Assembly: GCF_040436345.1 (NCBI RefSeq)
Contig: NC_133218.1
Coordinates: forward strand, 28,136,710 to 28,200,709
Source of the DNA: Pagrus major
Lineage: Eukaryota > Chordata > Actinopteri > Spariformes > Sparidae
DNA length: 64,000 nucleotides
Direction: 5' to 3'
Shown: positions 24,908 through 39,500 of the stretch, one piece after another
How positions within the stretch are numbered: position 1 is the first letter of the stretch
Layout of the letters: each line of letters opens with the position of its first letter
The notes under the pieces: generated by a model
Told to the model about the DNA's origin: nothing
The model's database searches: none
Seen by the model: the letters and a program-made list of their open reading frames with translations, nothing else
Position numbers and translations under genes: made by a program

Positions 24908-27900
24908 ATGGAGGAACTGAAAAACAGAGGAAAGAAAAGAGAAGGACGACATGGGTAAAGAAAACTAATTTACAATGCGTGTTGCCTTCTGAAGGTCATC
25001 ACGTTTCATTCCTGTTGTATTTAAGTGGGTGACTGATGTTACACATGAGAGACGGAGGGTAATATGTGACATGAGATTATGTGGAAGGCAGCTTGCTGAG
25101 CCCAGTTATCACAGTTTGATCTTCATTATCCAGCCTGATCAAATATATATTAGATGGTGTTTACAAGTTCTTACATACACTTGTTCTTTACAAGTGTATG
25201 TAAACTTTTGACCACGACTGTAAGCAAAATGACAAACTGATCAATGTACCTCAATTAACAACATGAAACATAATTTGTCTTTGAATCCCACCTTCAAAGA
25301 AAGAATGAAGTATGTAAGCTGTATAACTTTTTATGGTTCAGGTGAAAATGAATAGTAAATGACAGAGAGTTGGAGTTTTTTTTACAGTGAGAAAATATGA
25401 GTCACAACTGTCTTGGACCATATTGCGGGGTTTGCAGGGAGAAGGAGGTCTCAAGCAGTTATGAAAGTCAAGTTGTTTTAAGTGAATGTGAAAATAATTT
25501 AGATAGAGAAATGGAAAACCAATCAGATTTAAAAGACATTCAGACTAAATGAAATGTCACTTAAGAGAAAGTTCAAGGCTCAAATCCTCACATTTCAGAC
25601 GTTGGATCCAGAAATTGCTTTGTTTTCTTGACAGATCTAGTAAAAAAGTAATTGAAAACTATTTACTAACCACTTATTGTTAGAATATCTAAGTGAAAAA
25701 ATATTATTACAAATATTGGATGCTGTTGGTTTCTGTTCAGGGCACATTTTCTGTTCATAATGAAACTAATTTATTCATATTTGTCTACATCCCTAGTTTT
25801 TAGTCAGAACTGCCCTTTGGACTGCGCAATTGGTCCAATAAGGAAATAGTTTTTTGTTGTACTGCCATTATTTGTGCACAGTAGCTCTGGTGAAGAGGTC
25901 TAGTTTATCATTTATAATTTGGCTTCAATTTCCACTTAATCCAACTTACTGGAAGTCATAAAATTATATAAAATTAAAAGATTTCCTTATTTCAGGTGGT
26001 AACACTGGTTATCCTTTAACCAATAAAGCTACAGAGGCGAGAATTTATCATGCTATCAAGTTTTAAAGTTGTGTCTCATTGTCTGTTTTAGAGAGACAGA
26101 TTTAAGAAGGATATACGTTAGACACACTGTGAAGTTTTGGCAATTCCACTTCCTGTCCATAGGCACACAACGTTTATTGACCTCTTTATCATTGTTAGGA
26201 GGTTAATTGTAAGGTAGATAGATATTGGTAATGAGTCATCTCAGTGATATATCATAAAGTATTGTATATCCACATTTCTATTTTGTATAATTTACAGTTT
26301 GAGGAAACAGTTAATTTCCCTTGTGCACTGCTGTGCTTTCTCTTTATTGCTGTGGCTAATATCATCCCCGCAGATACTGACTGCTGTTAGGGGAGTTCTG
26401 CTCCATTTAAAATATTAAATACGTGCTACAGTTTTAATCACATTCTCCATACTGGTTCCTCTGAGGTTGTTTTTTTTTTAATAATACACTCTATCTATGT
26501 TCTGCTGTCCTCGATGTGATTAGGAGAACGTTCTATTGGGAAACAACTTACATTTTCAACAACCAATTATGATTTGACAACTCTGACACAGCAAATACTG
26601 TGTCAAATGTATCAGTGAAGTCTGAGAATACTAGCAAATTACTTAATAATTACCATTCATGATTTGAGTCGAACAGTACATTAAGAGTTATCCGACAGTG
26701 ATGAGTGACAAGCATACAAGTGTGTTGGGAAATCACCAGAGGGTCAACAATTAAATTCTAGGCAAGTTGAACCAATCTGCTATGTTCTGAGCTGTGCAGC
26801 GGCCTTGAGTAGAATAAAGAGCTGTATTATGATAAACAAATCACAGCAGAACCACATTTAGATTGATGTCCCTGTTTAGATTAGTATGATAAAAAATATA
26901 CATTAAATAGTTTATACACACCTAAGGCAAGGACACACATTACGGCAATAATGAGTATGGTTTGGGCGTTGTGAATGATCAGACAAAGTTAGAGTTGAAG
27001 TTGGCTCTTGTCTGTTTCCGTCTGAGTCAGCTGGTGTTGACAGTCTGCAGATAAATTAACATGGTGTGCTGCTGCCCATCGTTCCCCAAAAGCTTTTTTA
27101 TAAACATTTGATATTTGCGACTGACATTGGCGACAAAAGACATAATTTTTTACCAATAATATTATGATGGCAGGAGGTCTACAGTGGTGAGCATGTAGCA
27201 GCATGAGAAAGTTAATGATAAAAATAGATACCATAATTTTAAGTATCTTTGCTCTTCTAAATTAAGCAGCTTTTCATTGCTATTTATGTAATGGCTGCTT
27301 ATTTTTATGAGTCATTAAAGAAAAGAGTGTGTCATCATGCACACACATACACTCTGATATCCCAAACACATATCCTGCCAGCGAGTAGATTTTCCTGGAC
27401 TTGCTTGTATTTTTGTGGGTTGTTGTGGCAAAGTCAAAGATCATAACGTGCTATCAACTCAAGGCAGATAACCCACACCCTGATAAATTATACTGTATTT
27501 GACATTAATCAGCCAGCAGTGGATGACGACAGCAAGGCTGATAGACACTCTCGGGTCATTAGTTTGGTTCATAAGTCCAGTATAAGTACGTGCGCATTCT
27601 GTGGGCTCAATCAGCTTAAATGCCTGCTGTGTGTCATTAGGTTCTCCGGTTAGAAACCAGCCGTCATTAATCCTAACTTTTATGCCAACACCTTTCATCT
27701 CACTGCATTTCAAACTGACTCGTAACAATAAAGTAGACAGATAAAAATAATATACAAACCAACAAAAAGAAAACAAGGAAATATTCTGTACCCTGATCCA
27801 TCTGAGCAAATACACAATGTTAAGAGGTTGTTTCTTTTCGTGACTATGATCAGTGAATCATTATTATCTATTGAACCTTCTGAAGACATAGTCCAACACC

Positions 27901-30900
27901 ACACCCTGATCATGACAGGCAGTAGCCAGTCATCTGAATTATCATTATCATACTATAATAAACATTTTCATTTGGGTGCATTTGCTTCCTTGTGATGTCA
28001 AAATGTTTCAAAGTCCAGCATCAGTGAATAGTTAATGGTTCTCACTGCCATGTAGCTATCTTGGTTAAGTGAGTTTGGAGTGACTTTCGCCTCAATACAT
28101 AATGTGGGATAATTGTGATGTAGGGCTGCAACTAACTATTATTTATGATCATTAAATAGTATTTATTTACTCTGTCTATAAAATGACAGAAAAATTGTGA
28201 AATGAAGCTCATCACAATTTCCCAGAGCCCAAAATGACATCTTCTGACTGCTTCATTAGTCTACAAACACACCAAAACCAAAATACTCTTCATTACGCAT
28301 CATATAAGAAAGAAGAAAGCCAGGAAACGTTTGAGACTTTTGGTCAATCAATTATCAAAAAAAGTCTTTCAATCGACTAATCGATGCAATTCTACTGTGA
28401 TGATAGCTGAACTCATTCGATGTACATGTGTTTTCATGTGTGTTTTTCAGAGATACATGGGATCCATTCCAGCTGAACCCAGTGGGTTCTGAGAAGGAAT
28501 CTAAGAGACGATGTTTCCAATTTGCCCAGTACCTGGTGGCTGTTTTTGTGGGGATCGCTGTTCTAACCAGTGCTGTTCTCGCTAAGGTAGGATTTTCTAT
28601 CTATCTGCCTGTATGTCTGCCTATCTGTCTATCTATTGATGAAGTTATTCATCTATCTATCATTGCTGTCGAGGCACAGAGAAAGAAGTATCACCACAGT
28701 GTCGCTGGCACTAAATGTGGAGCTTTAGGATAAAAATGTTAGGGTTGTTTTGATGCTCATAATAGAAACACCACCAAAATTGCCTTTAGTCATCTTCGAT
28801 AAAAGTCAGAGTGCCCACAGCCTGTTCTCTCAGAAGCAGACTCCTAAAAACATACAGTATATATAGTATGTCTTCATCACAGTTACCAGATTCAATTACT
28901 GTAGGGTCTTTTTCCTTTCTCTTTCTTTTTGAAGTCTGTAATTTGATAAATTACACGAAGCATTTATTTTTGCATGAATTGCAATTTTGCATGACAGTGC
29001 TTTGATTTGTTTTGACGTGATTACTTGTCCGTCAAACAGTAATTGTTGGTTCTGTGACTTTTTTCCTTGGGTTTTTTTTTTTTTTAATAAGGTCAGAATT
29101 TCTCTAGACGCAGTTCTTTTCTTCTTTTGTCCAGTCACGGTGTCTGCTGCTGTGCATGCAAACTTCCCAGTAGTTCCTCATACTTTTAAACATATAGATG
29201 ATATCTATTAATTTCTTTTGAGAGGAAAATAAAGTAGCTATATATATAGAATATAGTGGCCTATGTCAAAGAAGTATAATAAGGAGTGTAACAGGAACCT
29301 GGAACCTGCTGTGTGCTGTATGTTGTATGTCTCTTACTGGCAGCAGTGTTTGAGTTTGTTCCTGTGTTTAACATTTCCTTTAACAGTTCCTAGTAACTAT
29401 TTAACCAACCCATGGTCGTTAGAAAACTGAATACAGTTGTAAATGTATTAGTGTCACAATATTTGGAATTTCTAACTTTGTGACACAACATTGAGGGCAT
29501 AAATTTCAGGTTTTTATTAAAAGATGAATATAACATGGCTCGTGTACTGTGTGTTACGCACAACAGCATCTAAGCTAATTTACTTATGGATACAATTAGA
29601 AGAGTAGAAGGAAGCAGACGTATGTGAGCACTGTGTATCAACTCTCTGACAAAGATTAGAGAGAGCAAAAAAGTGCTTTGAAGGGTGTATCAATGCTGTG
29701 GAAAATGAGTGTTGACACTGTTTCAAATAGTTATTAACAACAAAAACACATTACTTATATGAAAATATTTCAGACTAGTTTTTGGTAAAGTGATTTGAGA
29801 TAAAACTTAATTATTTGATCTCTATGTACCAAACTCTTCTCTCAGCAGTTCTCTTATTCATTTTCTCTCTATCAATCCTCCTCTCTCTCATATGTGCATG
29901 CATTTTCATAGTCTGCCTCTCTGCTTTTGCCTCTATTCCCTTCGATTTCTCATCTTCCTCCTTCAGCCTCATCTTTCTCTGTCTTTCTTGAATCACAGGA
30001 TTATGCTCGGACTCGAAAACAACGAATTCCCTAGATGTCATTGTCTCTGTTTCACTACATGAGAAAACTGATTAAGTTTTTAACCTGATGAACTTCCCTC
30101 ATGGCTTGAGGATAAATGACGACAATAAAGCAATTGGGTGTCCTAGATAGGAGTTACAGTAAGGCACGAGGAGCTGGAAGCAGGAAGGAATGCAAGCAAC
30201 CCCATTTTTTTATATTTACAGTTTATAGGGTTGCTGCTGCTGCTACAAGCAGGGCTTTACTGTAACTGCACTTAAAACAGATGAGTGTCAGTCAAATGTA
30301 TTCTTATGTGCCTCTCTAAAATAGAGAGAGGGAAATATATTACATATCTAACTTGAATATGTCATAAAGAGTTGTTAACTTTTGGTTTTCTGTCTCATCT
30401 GGTCAAACTGGTTTTCTTTAACATACTTTTGGTCTCTGTCCAATCAGGGGTCTCTGTTGGTGTTGTCAACATTGTCCAGTCCACACTCATTGCGCGACAA
30501 AAAGGAAAAACAGTTCTACATGCTGATGTTGGTTTTCTGCCTGGTCTTCCCCAACTTCCTGGTGTTTTTGAAATCACTGTGGAGGGTTGCCTTCAAGAGC
30601 TTTGTCCAGCCCAATATGAAGACCATGTCATTTGTAAGTTTTTCTAAAGCATACTCATTTATGTATTGATGTGTCCTGCATTGCATGTAAGTAGTTTTAT
30701 TTTGCATTTGAATTGATGTTGCATTTACAAAACTGTAGTTTTCAGTAGTTTTGAGTGTGACAATATTCTGCATTTATATGGGTTGTTAAACAGCATATTC
30801 CATCTGGATATTCAGAATCAGTTATCAGGACATGTGTACAGCGCAGTTGAAATATGCATCTCACTTGTTTTTTTTTACCGCAGTTTACATCTATATAAAT

Positions 30901-33900
30901 CATAGAAACTCATGACTACCCTCCGGTATTATCTGGCATTATCAGTCACTCACTGATTGCCATAACTGAGTAGGCTGCCTGTTGCACAAGTCGTATGAGT
31001 CCAAGTCCGATATCATGCATATCTGTAAACAGCAGAGCTTGAAAAACACAGTTTTTCAAAAATGTGCACAAAGGTGACAGTGAGGGTACACCATGGGAAC
31101 AACATGACTGCAGTGTAGGGCATACATCATAATGTTAGTATGCACTGCTGCCTTTAAATGGGAAGATGAGTGGAATATTCATTATCATAAGTCGTGTAAA
31201 CAGCTCAGTTGGAATATTGTGTTTTTGGGAATGAGGGAAAAAAATCTGAATATGTTGCGTTAACATGATCAGTGTCAGTATGATTTTAATAAATGATAAA
31301 TGTCAATCTAAATCTTAACTGTGATGCTTAAATGTGACGCTTTCACCCACCTGAAAACCAAAGAAATACTGTGAGCAAACGTAATGGTGTTTGTCTTTGT
31401 GTCTTATCCAGATTTGTGCCGTTGAGTGTTTGGTGTCTCTTGGTACTTCAATCCTGGTGCTCGTCGTTATGCCTCAGTTTGATGTGTTGACTAATCTCTT
31501 CATCAGCGGAGGAGTCTGTATTGTGTCTGCCATTCTACAGATCATATACCGACTACAGAGAGAAACATGGAGAATCATTTTCCCAATCTGCTCCCTCACT
31601 CTCACAGTTACAGGTAACTCTCTTTATGTTTACTCATTATCTGCACAGTCTCTGTCTGCCTGTCTGTCTTTGTTATTACTGGTATCACTCTCAACAAGAA
31701 TACAATTAAAAAAGTGGATATCCAGCATGAATTCTACCTTCACAGACTCAAGATGGATCTGCAGAGTCTCACAGCTCTATACTCCATGGACTAAAACTGT
31801 GCTTCACACTAAAAAACAAAACTGCTAGCTCATAGGAGGTCATATGTTTAATATCCATGCTGACAAGTCTTTTCAAATTAGAACTTGGATGGGGGTGAAG
31901 CAGAAAGAGGAAGCCGACAAGTTGTTATCCTCTTCTTCCAAAATAACATGTGCAGTAATGACAGATGTCACAGCGATTGTTTGGCTGTGTTTTTCCCACT
32001 TCTCCCACATTTCGGTTCATGTCTTCAAGTTTTGACTAAACTGAGGCGTCTCTCTAATTATCTGTCACGTCAGCTCTCTCACTTTCTTTTCATTGTTGAG
32101 GTGTGTTTTTCCATGGAATGTCTGATTCAGTAAGTCTGTCACCCTAATTATGACGGCTGTCTCAGACGAATGATGTAAGATTTGCTAACTGGCACGACAA
32201 CACTGCTGATTTGACTTTTCAAATACAAGTTGTAAGTAGGATGCAAGCTCCAGGTTTCATGGTGGAGATAAACACCTCGACAGTTCAGATTGTTTAGAAA
32301 GCATGTTTGAATACTGACAAACTTTCAGCTGCAAGGTGAACGCAGCCTGAGTATGTCATTCATTTCAAGTGGAAACAGAAAACTTCCCAAAACATACACT
32401 GTCAGCGATGTATTATACTGATACATTGAGGATCAACATTATTGGACAGATACATTAACAACATTTAATCATTGTGTCAGTCGAAAATGTAATACAGTCA
32501 CCATTGCATTTTCTTTAAAACATATTTGCTGTTGCAAATCAGTTTTAAAAGTAATATCTAGGACAAAGAGTAAATGTCTCCAAGTTCAAGTTACTTTATT
32601 AGTACCCAGAGGTAGATTTTGTTTGCAGTAGAGTCCTCATACACACAGTGTTGCAACAGTGAGCAGTGTTAGGGCTGCACAATTAAGTAAAATGTCAAAA
32701 TCGCAATATGGCCAAGTGCAAAATTAAAATCACAGAGGCTGCAATTTTTGATAAAAGGTCAAATGTGTGCCAAAACAGGACTAAAATGCAGTAATGTAGT
32801 GTAGTTTTTATTGTTTATTTTCAACAGCTGAAAAAATATCCAGGCAAATAATTGGAAACTACTTCAATATTAAGTAATAAGCTTGCATCCGAATTTGCTG
32901 ACATAATAGACAGAGAAACAGAGCTATAACACTAACTGCTTATATACTAAACAGGTTACTGCCTCCTGGGGGTTGACTACATGGTTCGTGAATCATCACA
33001 TGTGGCAAATCAGAGCAAAGACTGCTATATCTACATTGCACTTGGAATCTTCGCTTCAATCCTCGTCTCCATTTGCTGGTGGGAAAATCCACTGCAAGCC
33101 ACTAACCGCATGCAGGTATGTTTTTCTATTATGTGTTCTGTTGTTCTGCCCTCACTGCACCAATCAGCAAACTAGAACACTGCTTTTTTCAAATCAGCCA
33201 CCAAACGAGAATTTATCCATGACCATAAAATATAAGTTCTTTTGATTGTTGCAAATTTGCTATCATTTGTAATTGTATTGCCCACATGGCCAGGTGTTTT
33301 TCCATGTCCTCCGATAGAGCTTCAGCTGGATATTGGACTGTTTTGGTCCATTTGTGGTGTTAAAAAATATGATAACTGGAGTCAGTGAGACTCTTTTCTA
33401 ATCTCTTTTCGCATCCCTGCAGAAAACATTGGCAGAACTGGACGGTTTCAGAGACTTTGTGTTTGTGATCAGCAGTATTCTGAGGATAATTGTGATAGGT
33501 AAGTGTCAGCCATCAATGTCTGTATCAACAACACTTGAAATGTATTATCATCACCTGTTCGTTGTCTAGTGCAATCACCTATGCTGTGTTCGAAGTTGCT
33601 TTGATAAAGTCCTCAATTGTTGTTTTCAATAATGTAAAGCTATACTTCATAATCTACACAACACTATCAGTTTTTCTACTCTTTATTACAGTGATGCTGT
33701 GTTTTTTACTATTTCAAATCAGCACACTTGATTTCATGTTAACCTATGCTAACACATTTAACTCCTTTTAAAAAAGTATGTCATACACACAATTTTTTTT
33801 TTTGTTCAACTGTATATTTTACCTAATTAGATTGTCTCTTCACAATCATTTACACATTGCATTCTGTTGTAGGAGCGGTATACCTGATCTACCATAAGCT

Positions 33901-36483
33901 TATAGTGGGGGAGGGGGAGTCTATCGAATGGCCAGACTTCAAACTTGATGATGGTGTAGTCCTGAAAATAGGACTGGTGCTGCTTTTCTTACAGGTAGGT
34001 AAAAGGAAAAAACTGACAAACAAAAAGTTTGAGACAGGAAGAGGTGAGCAGTAGTTATGTATGGAAGGCATGCGCATATGATTAACGTTTTTTTTTCTTT
34101 ATTTGACAAATGGTCAAATTGCACTTGTCCGCTCAAGGTTTTGAACAAGTAAAACTGACTGACTGAAAAATAGCAGCAGAGATATGTGTTTAAGCTCATG
34201 CAATAAACATCACGCAGAGGTGCAAAGTAACTGAGGGACTGGATAATCTAAAAAAAAAATAGCTGCAGCACCTGATTTATCGCTGCCGACGGACCACTGT
34301 GGTAGTTTGGAGGGTGCACCAGTTCCATCACTGTTTTACCGGACACACACTGAGAAAGAATAGCCTGTTATTTTAACATGATTTTACTGTTTTTCTCTCA
34401 ATGGTCTCCAAATTGAGTATGTATTTTTTTCTTCACTACTCACTACTCAGAGCCTAGATCAAATCAGTCAATGAAACACTTTATCAACATACAATTCTTG
34501 ATAATTCCAGCAGGTTTAACTCAATCACAGATCAGAATCAGATATTGCTGATACTATTTTACATCTGTAGTCTCAAGTTAGTAACAGGCTGAAGTGAAGA
34601 ATAAAATGTCTCCACCCCTGACAGTAATTTGCAGTTGCTTTAATAAATGTCCTTCCTGCGTCTTGTCTCAGGCCTTCTTCTCAGCAGCCTGCCATTGGTT
34701 TGGTGTGGTGGCCTGTAAGATTCATGCAGTCAGGATGAGTTTCGCACTGCCTGTATGTTGCACAGGACCTGCAACCCTACTGCTGGGACTGCTACTTTTC
34801 CTAACTGAGGCACAGAAATTAGATGGAGCAGCGCACTCGAACATGACAGGTGAGTTTATTTTTTCCCATTAACCTGATATTGAGATATTGTTTGTGCTCT
34901 GCTTAATTGTCATTTAAACTTACCTTTGTTTAATCCCCTCTTACCAAGATCCTAAAACATGTAGCTATGTTTACATTGCAGAGTTTTGTGCAAGCTTGGG
35001 TCACGTGAATGCTGAGAACGAAACCGTGATTTTACTGGAACTTACAAGGAGCATTTGTCGAACTTCACTTGCCAGGTACATGTTTGTGTTTGAATATGTG
35101 TATGAGTGAGTCAGCAAGCGAGTATGTGAGTGAATAATATTCTTAGTTGTATACTCTATACTACTTCGGACAACAGTATTGAGCTTTTACCTGTGTCAGG
35201 TTTATACTATTGTGTGTATGTGAGCAGTGTGCCACACTTCATGCAGCCTCTGTGGTTTATTAATGTGATTAAAATGTCCTAAGAGTACATATCATGCAAT
35301 GTCCTAGAACAACATATTTGGTCATTTATATACAGGCATCTACAGTTTATGCACAACACATTAAATCTATGAAAATTTTGCCTAAAATGTGTGTGGGCTA
35401 TTTGATTGACAGCCACTACTTCCAATGGCCTTTTTCATTGCTGGTTCTGGAAGGAGCATGTATGTGGTTGGGCTTCGTCTCATGTACCTACTACGTATGG
35501 AAGATCAAGGTATAAACATAAACATACGCACACATACACCTCCAAGTCCTTCATTTAGGATAAGCTTCTTAAAGTGTCCGTCACTTTGTAATTTGGATCA
35601 ACTGACCCCTTCAGAAGATGAGTTCTGAGATATTTTCAAGAATCCATTTAATCTAAAAACACAGTCTTCTGCCAAATATTCAATATCACAAGTTATTAAG
35701 TGGCCCATTTTATTTGATTTTAGGTCTACTACTAATTTCATCAGCCCAGGGGGTTGACAAAAAGACAAACACCTAAATGTTTCTATGGTTCACCATTTCT
35801 TAGGTCCAGCGTATCGAGAGAACCTCTCAGCTCTTTGTTCGCCGTCTCTATGAATCTGCTTTCATTGACCTGTCTCTGCTACTCAACACGAAGATGAAGG
35901 TGCCACGAGCCCAAAACGAAGAGAGGTAAGGGGGGTGTTAGAAGATACATTGGCATAATTCATTTTTTAAATATCTCTTCATGTGTAATAGATGTGCTTT
36001 TGATTCTCACTGTTGGGTTAAAAAAAAAACGTCCTTATTTGGATTTCCAAGTTAGTTGTAACTGCACGAATATGATTATGAATGTATATGCTCAAATACT
36101 CTCTCTTATCCTCTCCTCTCCAGCGCGGACGACATACAGAACTGTGTGATCTATCTTTGTGCCACAATGTGGCATGAGACCTATGATGAGATGCTGAAGA
36201 TTCTCACCTCCATGTTCAGGTTAGAGACACTGTCACTGCAGACACTAAGTAGTAACGGCATCAAGGTGAATAGGCTTTTTCAGTGTCGTTACAGTTGTCT
36301 GTTTTCATTTCAGGTTGGACCGCTATCGAGGTGATCCAAAACAGGATCACAAGGATTGTTTTGACTTTGAATGCCACATTTATGTAGACGATGCCTTCAT
36401 GACAGAAAAGGAGACAGGAAAGAGGCTGGTTAATTCCTACGTTGATGACTTGGTCCAGGTCGTCATTGAGGTTTATAGGTGAG

Positions 36484-36550
<67 letters not shown>

Positions 36551-39500
36551 GTCTGTCTGTCTGTCTGTCTGTCTATCCGTCTATCTGTCTATCTGTGTGT
36601 CTGTCCTTCCATCCAACCATCTATTTATCCATCCATTCAGGGTGTTTACCAACAAAGAACCAGATGACGTGTCGATCATTGAGGCTCCCTACGGTGGCAG
36701 GCTGATGTTTGTCATGCCAGAAGGCAACATGCTCTATGTTCACCTAAAAGACAAAGCTCTCATCAGGAACAAGAAGAGATGGTCCCAGGTACGGGGTTTT
36801 AGTGGTGTTTTATGTGTTTATATATTCCTGGATATGTGTGTGTAAATCATTGGGGTGTCAAGATTCTCCAAATCAATGATTTGATATGATTTTCAAATTT
36901 AAGGTCACAATTCCATTCAATTTTCAAACAAATATACTATTTAGATTGTACCTCTGTGTCTAACCGCTGTTCATGGATTTTGACACTAAACATTACCGTA
37001 TTGTGACTTTCAGATTATGTATCTGTATTATTTACTTGGCTGGAAGGGATACATCGTCAAGAACCCTAAGAAGATCAGTGTAAGACTTTACTGCATTCTG
37101 TGTAAAATGTGCACATAAGAGTTAATTAACCGTACAACATTTAAATATGTCAAATATCTATCCTGCTCTGTCCAGCGCCAGAATAACCCATTAAGAGCTA
37201 GTTTGGTCTCTTTGGATGGTGAGAGTTACCTGCTGCCTCAGGAAGACAACGACAACAAGAGACGATTCATCTCAGATGACCACACGTACATCCTGGCTCT
37301 GGACGGAGACACTGACTTCCAACCCAAAGCTGTGATTCTGCTTGTAGACAGGTTAATAGCAGACAAATTAACCAACTGATTTATATCACCATGACTCAGG
37401 ATTTAAATCTTGTATATTATATTATATATAATATTATTATATAACATAAATCACTGACACTGCTGCTCGACAGGAAATGCTTCATCTAGTTTTGTTAATT
37501 AGTTTGTCATTCAGCCAGTAAGGACAAGTGTTACAATTGTATAAGAAATATTTTTAAAAGTGGTCATTAACATATGCATTGTGATTGACAGGTTGAGGAT
37601 GTATTACACTGTAGGTGCAGCGTGTGGAAGAATCCATCCCACTGGTATGGGTAAGTAGATCTTTTAATTATGCTCTACACTGTATGTTTGTCTTCTGGTC
37701 ATTTGGTACAGTTTCTCAGGGGAAACTAAATAGCAGAAGTGGAGGGTCAAATGTCTGAATGTGTGTGATGGACAGACCCTGTACAGCACATACATAATCA
37801 CTGTATCCTAGGACACAAGCTCCCATAACTCTCAACATAAATGAGCAAAGAAAGAATTGAAGGAATGAGCATTTGTGTTCCATCTCTCATCTATTTTCCT
37901 CCTTTCTTTTTTCTCTATCACTATCACCTGCCTACAATCCCAGGTCCCATGGTGTGGTACCAGAAGTTTGAGTATGCAGTGGGTCACTGGCTGCAGAAGA
38001 CAGCAGAGCATGTGTTTGGTTCTGTGTTATGCAGTCCAGGATGTTTCAGTCTGTTCAGAGGGACAGCCTTGATGGATGACAATGTATTGAAGAGATACAC
38101 AACAACCGCATCCAGAGCTTCGGAATATGTGCAATATGACCAAGGTTGGCACAGATCCGCAAGTTCGCAACCATTTTTGCTTTGACTAGGTTTGTCTCTT
38201 TATGCCTCTTCTTTGACCATTTCTGTCCTTTTCTTTTGTGTCTTGTGTGTACATGTTTCCAGGGGAGGATCGTTGGCTGTGTACTTTGTTACTGCAGCAA
38301 GGGTGGCGCGTAGAATACAACGCTGCATCAGATGCATACACCAACTCACCACAGGAGTTCAAAGAGTTTTATAACCAGAGGAGACGATGGGGACCATCTA
38401 CACTGGCTAATACGCTGGACCTTCTGCACAGGTAACTGTTGTTTATTATTATTAGTAGTGGAGTTTACATCCTTGGCCAGGTGCTTAACTAATTTTAAAA
38501 AATTGAGTTTTGACTGCAACTGTATGTTCTGATCTTATTCTATTATTTTCTGGTGTTTCAGAGTCATATCTACCGGCTATACATCCTAAATCAGCTGTTC
38601 ACTATGACACGATGACTTATACATTGTATAAATGTTAACTTTTCTGTGCTTGTGACTTTAATCACAGTGGTATGGAGACAGTGAAGAGAAACTCGTCCAT
38701 CTCCAGGATTTACATCTTCTACCAGATGTTCACTGTCGGTTCCTCTATCCTTGGTCCAGCCTCCGTGACTCTCATGATAGCAGGTAGGTCCAGGTCTAGT
38801 TAATTAACCTACAAGTCCATACTTGTTGGGCCTTGTCCATTGTTTGCAGTGAGACTAACATTTGATTTCTCCTCTGCCATTGTGTCCCTGTTTCCACCTA
38901 TCTGTTTACCCGTATTATTACTTTTTATGAGTCTGTGAAGGCTCACTGCATCCATCAGATCAAACTGTTTCTGCAATCACATGAGCTTGGTGAAAACAAT
39001 CATTTATTGTGTTTTTCTCTAAAAGTGTATGATAAATAATAAATATATTATAAATAAACAATTTGCTGATCATAAAATTGTTCAAATCTTCATCCTATGG
39101 ATTTCCTCAGGAGTCTGCGACTCACTTTCATCCAGGCTTTTGTCTAACACGAGAGTGGTGTGCGTCACTCAAGCTATACTGCAGTTGGCGATAGTCACAT
39201 GATCCTAACTGCCAAATTGTTTCCTTAGAAGATATCTATTGTGAGCTGTCATATCCTAATTAGCTGGTTTCTAAGTATGGCCTCTGGACATTTTGACATT
39301 TGCGTCATAAATTGTATTCACTGGAATTAATGGGCCAGCATCTTGGAGTACTGTATCTAGTTTTCCTTAAACAATCAACAGACTTTACAATAAACTGTAA
39401 TCATAGTAATGGTGTCTACCAGGACAGGCACCTTGCGCCTAGAGATCTGTATTAATAACTTGATCCAGGACCATCCACTTGCATCTGTTCTTTATTAATA

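Larger units (their letters stand above)
24908..35509 (+). other. chs1: chs1 exons 1-10: N-terminal membrane region
   Basis: Exons: 24908-24954, 28451-28586, 30448-30633, 31412-31613, 32955-33115, 33423-33498, 33873-33994, 34672-34849, 34982-35075 and 35413-35509. They begin with a short basic cytosolic start ([10 protein letters not shown]). Then come about ten hydrophobic segments, for example [63 protein letters not shown] and [20 protein letters not shown]. Intron 1 is the longest (about 3.5 kb) and holds decayed transposons. Exon 1 ends with two bases of a Gly codon completed by exon 2. Confidence 0.9.

Noticed and set aside
36442..36705. Ile/Tyr/Leu/Ser-repeat protein frames
   Set aside because: These are translations of the TATC array in chs1 intron 13.
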